6,791 nt of DNA from Desulfobacteraceae bacterium UBA5623 (lineage in GTDB: Bacteria > Desulfobacterota > DSM-4660 > Desulfatiglandales > Desulfatiglandaceae): contig DIKH01000413.1 in the NCBI GenBank assembly GCA_002424495.1, positions 1-6,791 of the forward strand, read 5' to 3'. Below the pieces are notes generated by a model. The model saw only the letters and a program-made list of their open reading frames with translations. It ran no database searches and was not told the DNA's origin. Positions 1-5,446 of the stretch are shown piece by piece. The first letter of the stretch is position 1. Each line of letters opens with the position of its first letter. The translations under genes and the position numbers were made by a program.

Positions 1-24
1 CGCTCGCACCCGGACTTTGAGAAG

Positions 25-1629
25 TTACAAGGAATGCTTCCCTGTCCTTTGCTTTTTTCTCAGGCAGAGGAGGCAGGTTGCAAGGGAGATCGCCAGCAGT
101 GACTGGGCAAATATGTCTCCAAATCGCGCATAAAATGACAGCGGTTGAACAGAGATATCCAGGGATGCCTTTAATACCTCTTCGGTAAAGAGATTTCCGC
201 GGCTGATGATACTGCCGTCCGGTCCTATATAGGCGCTGAAGCCGGTGTTTGCCGAGCGTATCACCGGCATCCTGTTTTCCACCGCACGGAACACGCTCAT
301 GGCCAGGTGTTGATACGGCGCGCTTGTCTTTCCAAACCAGGCATCGTTTGTTATATTAACAAGGATATTGGCGCCGTTTTTTGCATGGGCGCGGGCGATC
401 TCAGGAAAGATCGCCTCAAAACAGATAAGCACGCCGATGGCCATACGGTCATGCCTGATCGTTACTATCTCATCACCCTGTGCGAAATCTCCTGCCGCCG
501 GAACCAGCCGATTGATAAAGGACAGTAATCGTTTGAGGGGCACATACTCACCAAAGGGCACAAGATGGACCTTATCATAATATTTAAGCGTGTTATTGTC
601 GGGGGAAATCAGGTAGGCCCTGTTATAATAGTTTATTGTATTTTCTGTTTGTCTGTATGCAGGAGATCCGAAGATCAGTGCCGCCCCGGATTCTTTTGCA
701 GTGGAGGCCACCTTTACCGACAGTGTGTCTTCGTCCTGAAAGAAAAAGGGCACTGAGGTCTCGGGCCATACTATCAGCTCTGGCCTGAAATCATTTGCCG
801 ACCGCGTAAGTTTTTGATACAAAGCTATTGTTTCGGCCTGAAAGGCGGGGTCCCATTTCAGTGATTGATCAATATTTCCCTGGATAACCACAGTCCTGAC
901 AGATTGTCCTGCCGTGTCCTGTTTCTGTCCGGACAGGCGATAGTGGCCATATGTCAGGCTCGCAATGGCCATCAATACTATTATCGGGGCCTCATATTTA
1001 AGAATATTCCCTTTCACCGGCCTGGCAGCCTTGTTAAATAAGCGGGAAATGACACAATAAATCAGCCCGTTTGCAAGCACGATCAATAAGGATAGCCCAT
1101 ATACACCGAAAATGTCTGCAATTTGTATAACGCCAAGATACCTGTATTGAGTGTAGCCCAGAAGACACCATGGAAAACCGGTAAGAAACATCGCCCGAAT
1201 ATATTCAAGCCCCACCCAAAGACTGCCGGTCAGGAGGAGGGAAAGCCGCGATTCTCTTGAAAATGGAATAAAAAAGGAAAAAACTGCAACATAGAGGGCC
1301 ATGTAGAGACACAGGAGGACACAAAGGATCGTGCTCAGGACAATGTTCATGTTCCCATATCTGCCAAGGACAACGACAATCCAGTAAACTAGGCTGAGAT
1401 AGTGGGCAGCGCCTGCAATAAAACCCAACCTGAATGCCAGGCGAGGGGCAAGGTTTTCAATGCACATAAAAAGGGGCATTAAGGCAAACCACGCCATGAA
1501 AGAAAGGTCAAACGGAGGAAATGACAGAGTCAACATCAGGCCTGAGACAATGGCAAGCAATAACTTTGGTAAAGAAAGGGTTGTCTCTTTTTGAGGCGTT
1601 TTCAGGTTTTTTTTTGACAAGCTCATCAC
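25..1629 (-). CDS. lnt: Apolipoprotein N-acyltransferase
   Basis: Lnt transfers an acyl chain from a membrane phospholipid to the N-terminal cysteine of apolipoproteins, the last step of lipoprotein maturation in the inner membrane of diderm bacteria. The 534-residue product has the family layout. A hydrophobic N-terminal half carries several membrane segments (about residues 21-56, 64-90, 95-121, 128-150, 165-195 and 212-228). A periplasmic nitrilase-fold domain follows (about 245-490), and one C-terminal membrane segment (about 503-522) ends in a basic tail. The Glu-Lys-Cys triad is visible: E290 in LIVWPE, K353 in YYDKVHLVPFGEY and C403 in VLICFEAIFPE; E361 of FGEYVP is also kept. Length is close to the E. 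coli protein. The start is either GTG at 1629 or the adjacent ATG at 1626; an AGGA about 6-9 bases upstream could serve either. It lies downstream of corC on the same strand, but 361 bases of debris separate them. Confidence 0.97.
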   Translation of the reverse strand: MMSLSKKNLKTPQKETTLSLPKLLLAIVSGLMLTLSFPPFDLSFMAWFALMPLFMCIENLAPRLAFRLGFIAGAAHYLSLVYWIVVVLGRYGNMNIVLSTILCVLLCLYMALYVAVFSFFIPFSRESRLSLLLTGSLWVGLEYIRAMFLTGFPWCLLGYTQYRYLGVIQIADIFGVYGLSLLIVLANGLIYCVISRLFNKAARPVKGNILKYEAPIIVLMAIASLTYGHYRLSGQKQDTAGQSVRTVVIQGNIDQSLKWDPAFQAETIALYQKLTRSANDFRPELIVWPETSVPFFFQDEDTLSVKVASTAKESGAALIFGSPAYRQTENTINYYNRAYLISPDNNTLKYYDKVHLVPFGEYVPLKRLLSFINRLVPAAGDFAQGDEIVTIRHDRMAIGVLICFEAIFPEIARAHAKNGANILVNITNDAWFGKTSAPYQHLAMSVFRAVENRMPVIRSANTGFSAYIGPDGSIISRGNLFTEEVLKASLDISVQPLSFYARFGDIFAQSLLAISLATCLLCLRKKQRTGKHSL

Positions 1630-1667
1630 CCTTGATCCTGTGATACAGGAGAATCAGATCGGGAAAG

Positions 1668-1696
1668 TTTTTAACCTCATAAGCCGGCAAAGTCAA
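1668..1696 (-). promoter_or_regulatory. Candidate sigma-70 promoter for lnt
   Basis: On the minus strand a -35-like TTGACT (1696-1691) is followed by a 17-base spacer and a -10-like TAAAAA (1673-1668, four of six consensus bases). Transcription would start near 1661, giving a leader of roughly 30 bases before the lnt start. It lies downstream of the inserted debris between corC and lnt, so it could supply lnt independently of corC. This rests on motif match only. Confidence 0.4.
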
Positions 1697-1723
1697 TGTT
1701 CTTGGGGGGTGATCTTCGGCATG

Positions 1724-1795
1724 ATTTGAATATCGGATATCGAACAAGGGATAATGAATGTCGAAGGAAGGAAAAAGTTATGATATCGAGGATCG
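1724..1795. repeat. TATCG-rich degenerate repeat tract
   Basis: The stretch contains recurring short units of the type ATATCGNA or ATGTCGAA: AATATCGG, ATATCGAA, ATGTCGAA, ATATCGAG, then GGATCG, with purine-rich spacers. Read on the minus strand part of it gives the peptide FDIRYS. From memory, similar FDIRYS-type sequence turns up repeatedly in intergenic DNA of Desulfobacterota-like genomes, which suggests a dispersed non-coding repeat. Only one copy is in this window, so dispersal cannot be shown here. Confidence 0.35.
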
Positions 1796-1903
1796 TTTGA
1801 TAGATTTTATTACGCCGTCTATTACAAACTTGAAGAAGAATCGGCTGTTGTTGTGTGGAAAGTTCCGGACTTTGGCCGTGATACCAAGAAGATCGACAAT
1901 CAT
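1784..1903 (+). pseudogene. Possible RelE/ParE-type toxin C-terminal remnant
   Basis: The plus-strand frame starting just after a TGA at 1781-1783 reads a peptide containing FYYAVYYKLEEE, then AVVVWKVPDFGRDTKKI. This resembles the C-terminal beta strands of RelE/ParE-family toxins, where a pattern like (F/Y)xYxVYY, then VVVxxVLDxRRDPxxI, is common. Here LDCRRDP-like residues appear as PDFGRDT, which suggests decay. There is no start codon or ribosome binding site, no N-terminal helical part and no neighbouring antitoxin gene. The frame runs on without a natural end into the group II intron-like sequence, stopping at TAG 1985-1987. I infer a broken gene fragment; the family assignment is by eye from about 40 residues and could be wrong. 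Confidence 0.33.
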
Positions 1904-1916
1904 ATAAGTCCGGGCG

Positions 1917-1982
1917 ATCGGGATAGGGTGGAGCCTTGCAGCGTCCCCCTCCCGCACCACCGTGCGTACGGGTCCGTATGCA
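1917..1982 (-). mobile_element. Group II intron 3' end remnant (partial domain V, domain VI)
   Basis: Read on the minus strand, this stretch has the apical and 3' half of a domain V-like hairpin: GCATACG and CGTACGC arms (one mismatch) around GACC, followed by CACGGTGGTG. A domain VI-like helix follows: CGGGA (1954-1950) pairs with TCCCG (1923-1919), next to GGG/CCC pairing. A bulged A at 1924 lies seven bases before the end of the terminal CGAT at 1917. That spacing and the AY-type end match a group II intron branch point and 3' splice site. The 5' half of domain V, all upstream domains and the reverse-transcriptase gene are missing. The fragment stops within about ten bases of the corC stop codon. 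It is a dead remnant, called from structure and remembered similarity to bacterial group II intron ends. Confidence 0.55.
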
Positions 1983-1990
1983 GATAGATT

Positions 1991-2842
1991 TTAAGCCAGA
2001 GCGGTCTGGGGCCTTGGTTTAATGATAATTTCGTCTATTTTCCGGTGGTCAGCCTTTTTTATCGTAATTTCCAGATGATCAAAAAAGACCTTTTCATCTA
2101 CCTCGGGAATCCTTCCCAGAAGATGGATGATGAATCCGCCAACAGATTCAAAATCTCCTTCCGGTAGATTGATATTGAGATGATCTTTAAGCTTTTCCGC
2201 CTCCAGTCTGGCGTCAACCAATATGGTATCGTCATCCAGGGCCGTCAAAAGCGCCGGCTCATCATCATGTTCATCCATTATTTCGCCGACGATCTCTTCT
2301 ATGATGTCCTCAATGGTAATTATGCCGGCGGTGCCTCCGTATTCGTCGGTTACAATGGCCAGATGGGTCTGTCTCTGTTTCAGATCCCTCAGCAACTGTC
2401 CAACCATCTGTGTCTCAGGGACGAAATAAGGTTCCCTTAGTATCTGGAAAGAAATCTTTGAAGCAGGGTCTTCACCAAATAATTTCAAGAGGTCCTTAGC
2501 ATGAAGTATGCCTATTATTTCATCAATATTATTTTTGAAAATAGGTATCCTTGTGTGGCCGCAATCGTTGACCAATCGGATTATTTCCCCCAGCGTTGAA
2601 TCGGCAGGGGCGGAAGAGATTTCTGTACGGGGTATCATGACGGAATGGACCCTTGTCTCTTTTAAATCCAGCACCCCATGGACCATATCGGATTCTTCGT
2701 CTGAGATAAGGCCCTTGGCCTGTCCTTCATCCATGAGGTCATTGATTTCTTCTGTTAGGTTGTTAAGGGCGTTCAGAGGGGATTTCTTTCTGACAAGTGA
2801 TTTGATAAAGGCGATAACACCGTGTCCAGGATCGTCTTCCAA
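1991..2842 (-). CDS. corC: CorC/HlyC-family CBS-domain protein
   Basis: This is a soluble 283-residue member of the CorC (YbeX)/TlyC family, linked in enterobacteria to magnesium/cobalt handling; its exact biochemical role here is unknown. After a short basic N-terminus and an acidic helical segment (about 25-60), it has a first CBS domain (about 64-125, from VMIPRTEI to GILHAKDLL) and a second (about 132-186). The second ends in the family signature DEYGGTAGIITIEDIIEEI (167-185). The C-terminal transporter-associated CorC_HlyC domain (about 200-275) includes ESVGGFIIHLLGRIP. There is no DUF21 membrane domain, so it matches the short cytosolic form, close to E. coli CorC in length. The start is an uncommon TTG at 2842, about 11 bases after AAGGAG on the minus strand. 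lnt lies downstream on the same strand, as in the ybeX-lnt arrangement, supporting corC as the name. Confidence 0.9.
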   Translation of the reverse strand: MEDDPGHGVIAFIKSLVRKKSPLNALNNLTEEINDLMDEGQAKGLISDEESDMVHGVLDLKETRVHSVMIPRTEISSAPADSTLGEIIRLVNDCGHTRIPIFKNNIDEIIGILHAKDLLKLFGEDPASKISFQILREPYFVPETQMVGQLLRDLKQRQTHLAIVTDEYGGTAGIITIEDIIEEIVGEIMDEHDDEPALLTALDDDTILVDARLEAEKLKDHLNINLPEGDFESVGGFIIHLLGRIPEVDEKVFFDHLEITIKKADHRKIDEIIIKPRPQTALA

Positions 2843-2883
2843 TGATTTTTTGTCTCCTTAGTGTTTTGGCCAAGATTCCCAGG

Positions 2884-2897
2884 CGTGGGGCCCCACG
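2884..2897. repeat. 14-base perfect palindrome in the corC leader
   Basis: CGTGGGGCCCCACG is a perfect self-complementary sequence. It lies between the proposed corC promoter (transcription start near 2921) and the corC start, about 40 bases upstream of the TTG codon. Flanking CAG (2880-2882) and CTG (2901-2903) trinucleotides could extend it imperfectly. As DNA it could be an operator for a dimeric regulator; as RNA it would need to open a loop from its centre. No regulator is suggested by the window. Confidence 0.5.
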
Positions 2898-2927
2898 GGT
2901 CTGAGGATTCATAACAGAAACTGGTTA

Positions 2928-2956
2928 ATGTTATTTCCGTCCGTTCCTGATGTCAA
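2928..2956 (-). promoter_or_regulatory. Probable sigma-70 promoter for corC
   Basis: On the minus strand a perfect TTGACA (-35, 2956-2951) is separated by exactly 17 bases from TAACAT (-10, 2933-2928; four of six consensus bases). Transcription would start near 2921, leaving a leader of about 80 bases before the corC TTG start. Position, spacing and orientation all fit, and no other gene lies between. Confidence 0.6.
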
Positions 2957-2973
2957 GATTTTTGCCTTTTCGC

Positions 2974-2987
2974 TAGGCTACCGCCTA
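2974..2987. repeat. Short inverted repeat between divergent promoters
   Basis: TAGGC (2974-2978) and GCCTA (2983-2987) form a five-base-pair inverted repeat around TACC. It lies between the divergent -35 boxes: about 17 bases from the corC -35 and 8 bases from the tRNA promoter -35. It has no following T-run, so it is not a terminator. A shared operator is possible; chance is also possible for so short a stem. Confidence 0.25.
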
Positions 2988-2995
2988 AATACTTC

Positions 2996-3024
2996 TTGAC
3001 TGCAAATTATAAAGATAATATGCT
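2996..3024 (+). promoter_or_regulatory. Probable promoter of the tRNA-Gly gene
   Basis: TTGACT (-35, 2996-3001), a 17-base spacer and TATGCT (-10, 3019-3024) lie just upstream of the tRNA. Transcription would start near 3031, about 20 bases before the mature tRNA 5' end, leaving a short leader for RNase P to remove. The spacer is AT-rich. It may also feed the rimP operon if polymerase reads through the terminator at 3281-3306. Confidence 0.6.
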
Positions 3025-3049
3025 TATGCCCTTACGCAATGCGATATGA

Positions 3050-3125
3050 GCGGGCATAGCTCAGTTGGTAGAGTACAAGCTTCCCAAGCTTGGTGTCGCG
3101 GGTTCGACCCCCGTTGCCCGCTCCA
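3050..3125 (+). tRNA. tRNA-Gly, anticodon CCC
   Basis: This is a complete 76-base cloverleaf with CCA encoded at 3123-3125. The acceptor stem GCGGGCA pairs with TGCCCGC. The D stem GCTC pairs with GAGT (one G-T pair) around AGTTGGTA. The anticodon stem CAAGC pairs with GCTTG around the loop TTCCCAA, with anticodon CCC at 3083-3085. The T stem GCGGG pairs with CCCGT around TTCGACC. Glycine identity is supported by anticodon bases C35 and C36, pairs G1-C72 and C2-G71, and discriminator T73. It reads GGG codons. It stands at the head of the rimP-nusA-infB operon, the position occupied in E. coli by the metY tRNA-fMet gene. Confidence 0.96.
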
Positions 3126-3280
3126 ATTGCACTGGTGAGGATGAGCGCGTGCCGCCCCTTTTTGAGGTTATCCGGCGTTACCAGCTGGTCTACTTCGAAT
3201 TGCGGATATTGCGGAGGCTTTTTTTGCTCCTTTTGGGATCAAGGATAAAAGGCTTTCTATATCTTTTTCTGCAACTTCGA
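3126..3280 (+). other. tRNA-to-terminator spacer, nothing recognised
   Basis: These 155 bases lie between the tRNA 3' end and the terminator. The frames that cross them begin inside the tRNA and show no known motif. A ten-base palindrome ACCAGCTGGT occurs at 3180-3189, and T-runs occur at 3159-3163 and 3219-3225 without a convincing GC-rich stem before them. It may be just the 3' trailer of the tRNA transcript or the leader of rimP. Confidence 0.4.
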
Positions 3281-3306
3281 AGCGGGCCTAAATGCCCGCT
3301 TTTTTT
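3281..3306 (+). terminator. Intrinsic terminator between tRNA-Gly and rimP
   Basis: AGCGGGC (3281-3287) and GCCCGCT (3294-3300) form a perfect seven-pair GC-rich stem with a six-base loop CTAAAT, running into seven consecutive T (3300-3306). Flanking A (3280) and T (3301) can extend the stem. It ends 20 bases before the rimP start, so it should stop most tRNA transcripts. rimP expression then needs read-through or a promoter in the short spacer. Both arms match the tRNA acceptor-stem arms upstream. Confidence 0.88.
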
Positions 3307-3326
3307 GTGTTTGGACATAACAGCCT

Positions 3327-3815
3327 ATGTCAGACTCTGCTGATTTCGATATCAGAAAGGTGATTGAATTTGTAGCCCCCATCCTTGACGACATGGGTTT
3401 TGAACTGATTGATATTGAATATCTTTCTGAGCACGGCAGATGGATACTCAGGATCTATGCAGACAAAGAAGGCGGAATTACCCTTGATGACTGTGTTCAT
3501 GTGAGTAAAGAAATCGGTGTGTTGATTGATATCAAAGACATTATCAAAAATGAATATGTATTGGAGGTGTCCTCCCCTGGCCTTAACCGGCCTCTTAAGA
3601 AAGAAAAGGATTTCCTCTGGGCCATAGGAAAAAAGGTAAAAGTCAGGATGTCCGCGGCTGTTAAAGGACGCCGTCGTTTTACAGGATATTTGAAGAACTT
3701 TCAGGAAAATATCTTATATCTTGAGGTGGAAAAAGAAATTTACATGTTGCCTTTCAGGGATATTGAAAAGGCCAATCTGGTGTATGAGTTTGAGATGAAA
3801 ACCCATATCCCCTAA
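3327..3815 (+). CDS. rimP: Ribosome maturation factor RimP
   Basis: RimP binds the 30S subunit during late assembly and helps 16S rRNA maturation in the cytoplasm. The 162-residue protein has the two-domain family form: an alpha/beta N-terminal domain (about 8-90) and an SH3-like C-terminal domain (about 95-155). The family signature VSSPGLNRPL is at 81-90, and the N-terminal pattern GFELIDIEY is at 24-32. Length is normal for the family. ATG 3327 is secure as the first start, because an in-frame TAA lies at 3318-3320, just two codons upstream. The ribosome binding site is weak, only GGA about 11 bases before the start. nusA begins 20 bases after the stop, as in the conserved rimP-nusA-infB operon. 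Confidence 0.96.
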   Translation: MSDSADFDIRKVIEFVAPILDDMGFELIDIEYLSEHGRWILRIYADKEGGITLDDCVHVSKEIGVLIDIKDIIKNEYVLEVSSPGLNRPLKKEKDFLWAIGKKVKVRMSAAVKGRRRFTGYLKNFQENILYLEVEKEIYMLPFRDIEKANLVYEFEMKTHIP

Positions 3816-3835
3816 CCTTTGGCGGAGTATATGAT

Positions 3836-5158
3836 ATGATTTCAGAATTATCACGGATGATTGACCAGGTAAGCCGGGAAAAAGGCGTTGAAAGAGAGGT
3901 GCTTATCGGTGCCCTTGAAGAGGCCATGAAGGCAGCTGCCAGAAAAAAATACGGTCAGGATTATGACCTCGAGGTGAATTTCAATGAAGAACTTGGCGAG
4001 ATAGAGGTCTTTGAATTCAAAGAGGTGGTGGAAAAGGTGGACATGGATCATCTCCAGGTCTCTTTGGAAGAAGGCAGGAAACTGGACCCGGATGTCGAGT
4101 TGGGTGACAGCCTCGGTATCAAGATGGACACTGACACTCTAGGAAGAATTGCAGCCCAATCCGCCAAGCAGGTGATTATGCAGCGGCTGAAAGAGGCTGA
4201 AAGGGATATTGTTTTTGATGACTTCAAGGACAGGCAGGGCGAGATCATCAATGGCATTGTTCAGCGCTTTGACAGGGGTTCAATCATTGTCAACCTTGGC
4301 CGTACCGAAGGAGAACTGCCGGCAAGAGAGCAGATACCCAGGGAGTCTTACAAACAGGGAGATCGTGTCAGGGCTTATATCCTAGATATCAAACACTTCA
4401 GCCGCGGACCCCAGGTAATTCTTTCCAGGACCCACCCAAATTTTGTCGCAAGCCTCTTTGAAAATGAGGTCCCGGAGATCACTGAAGGCATTGTTCAGAT
4501 CATGCAGGTCGCCAGAGACCCTGGCAGCAGGACCAAGATTGCCGTCGCCTCAAAGGATGCCGATGTTGACCCTGTTGGCGCCTGTGTAGGCATGAAGGGT
4601 TCCAGGGTCCAGGCGGTGGTGCAGGAATTGCGCGGTGAAAAGATTGACATCGTGCCTTGGGATCGCGATGCGGCAAAATTCATATGTAACGCCCTGGCGC
4701 CTGCCGAGGTGATAAGGGTAATTGTAGATGAGGACAAACGCTCGATGGAAGTAGTTGTCCCTGATGACCAGTTGCCGCTCGCTATCGGCAAGAGGGGGCA
4801 GAACGTCAGGTTAGCGTCAAAGCTGACCGGATGGAGGCTGGATGTATTGGGTGAGACAAACTACAACCAGGCACTGAAGGACGGCTACAGGTCTCTCCTG
4901 GATCTGCCGGGGGTGGGGGCCAAAAGGGCATCCGATCTTTATGATATAGGGTTCAGATCTGTTGAAGATGTGGCCAGTGCTACACCCGATGACCTCATTG
5001 CCGTTCAGGGACTGGGACAGGAAAGAGCTGCGAAGTTAATCGAAAATGCAGTTGAGTACATAAACAGGAAGAAATCGGAAACAGCAAATCAAGATCCGGT
5101 CGTTAGCGAAGATACGTCTGAACAAAAAGAGGACCAAGCAACTGATGAAGAAAGCTAA
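3836..5158 (+). CDS. nusA: Transcription termination/antitermination factor NusA
   Basis: NusA binds RNA polymerase and nascent RNA, promoting pausing and taking part in termination and antitermination. The 440 residues show the usual order: N-terminal polymerase-binding domain (1-130); S1 domain (about 135-200, GEIINGIVQRF to VILSRTHPNF); KH1 (about 229-295, with GMKG at 252-255); KH2 (about 300-345, with GKRG at 318-321). One helix-hairpin-helix unit follows (about 350-412, with LPGVGAKRASDL and VQGLGQERAAKL), then an acidic tail. E. coli NusA is 495 residues with two acidic repeats, so this form has a shorter C-terminus. ATG 3836 is preceded by GCGGAG about 8 bases upstream; an ATG at 3831 is followed directly by TGA and cannot be the start. 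It overlaps ylxR by 14 bases. Confidence 0.97.
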   Translation: MISELSRMIDQVSREKGVEREVLIGALEEAMKAAARKKYGQDYDLEVNFNEELGEIEVFEFKEVVEKVDMDHLQVSLEEGRKLDPDVELGDSLGIKMDTDTLGRIAAQSAKQVIMQRLKEAERDIVFDDFKDRQGEIINGIVQRFDRGSIIVNLGRTEGELPAREQIPRESYKQGDRVRAYILDIKHFSRGPQVILSRTHPNFVASLFENEVPEITEGIVQIMQVARDPGSRTKIAVASKDADVDPVGACVGMKGSRVQAVVQELRGEKIDIVPWDRDAAKFICNALAPAEVIRVIVDEDKRSMEVVVPDDQLPLAIGKRGQNVRLASKLTGWRLDVLGETNYNQALKDGYRSLLDLPGVGAKRASDLYDIGFRSVEDVASATPDDLIAVQGLGQERAAKLIENAVEYINRKKSETANQDPVVSEDTSEQKEDQATDEES

Positions 5159-5414
5159 GGGATATGCGCCCAGAAGGACATGCATATCGTGTGGGACTAA
5201 GAAAAACAAGAGTGAAATGATTCGGCTGGTATTGGATACTGACGGGGTTATGATCAGGGACGCTGATGGAAAAGGTCAGGGCAGGGGCGCCTATGTATGC
5301 CCTAACAATGCCTGCTGGCAGGGCATGCCAACAGGCAGTAAACTCGGACGGCCCTTCAGAAAAAATGGATCCATAAGGATACATCCTGATATTCACTTTG
5401 AATTCGGTTGTTGA
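5145..5414 (+). CDS. ylxR: YlxR/RnpM family RNA-binding protein
   Basis: This small basic protein belongs to the YlxR family, which is almost always encoded between nusA and infB. A family member in Gram-positive bacteria has been described as a modulator of RNase P (RnpM). The 89 residues contain the hallmarks: APRRTCISCG near the start (C13, C16), GKGQGRGAYVC (42-52) and a further C57, followed by a basic C-terminal part. The four cysteines could in principle bind a metal, but this is not shown. The start ATG 5145 lies inside the end of nusA (14-base overlap), with AGAGGA about 11 bases upstream, pointing to translational coupling. infB follows after 32 bases. The product's role in this organism is inferred from the family. 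Confidence 0.92.
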   Translation: MKKAKGYAPRRTCISCGTKKNKSEMIRLVLDTDGVMIRDADGKGQGRGAYVCPNNACWQGMPTGSKLGRPFRKNGSIRIHPDIHFEFGC

Positions 5415-5446
5415 CAATTGAAATATTAAATACTTCGGGGGAGTAT

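Noticed and set aside
1..24. Part of a further gene downstream of lnt
   Set aside because: Only 24 bases remain after the lnt stop codon; too short to assign.
1508..1747. 79-codon minus-strand frame overlapping the start of lnt
   Set aside because: Its second half is an out-of-frame reading of the lnt N-terminus and its first part is the repeat and promoter region; no family signature.
1778..1960. 60-codon minus-strand frame between corC and lnt
   Set aside because: It starts inside the domain VI-like intron helix and continues antisense to the toxin-like remnant; no motif or ribosome binding site supports it.
2508..2861. 117-codon plus-strand frame opposite corC
   Set aside because: It is an antisense shadow of the conserved CBS-domain coding sequence.
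3050..3300. Integrated element bounded by a direct repeat of the tRNA 3' end
   Set aside because: The repeated TGCCCGCT is only eight bases and is part of a terminator hairpin; no integrase or element lies between the copies.
3065..3343. 92-codon plus-strand frame starting in the tRNA
   Set aside because: It begins within the tRNA gene and crosses the terminator into rimP in another frame; it cannot be a real gene.
5411..5439. TTGACA between ylxR and infB as an infB promoter
   Set aside because: No acceptable -10 box lies 16-18 bases downstream; TATTAA is only seven bases away, and the genes are packed as one operon.
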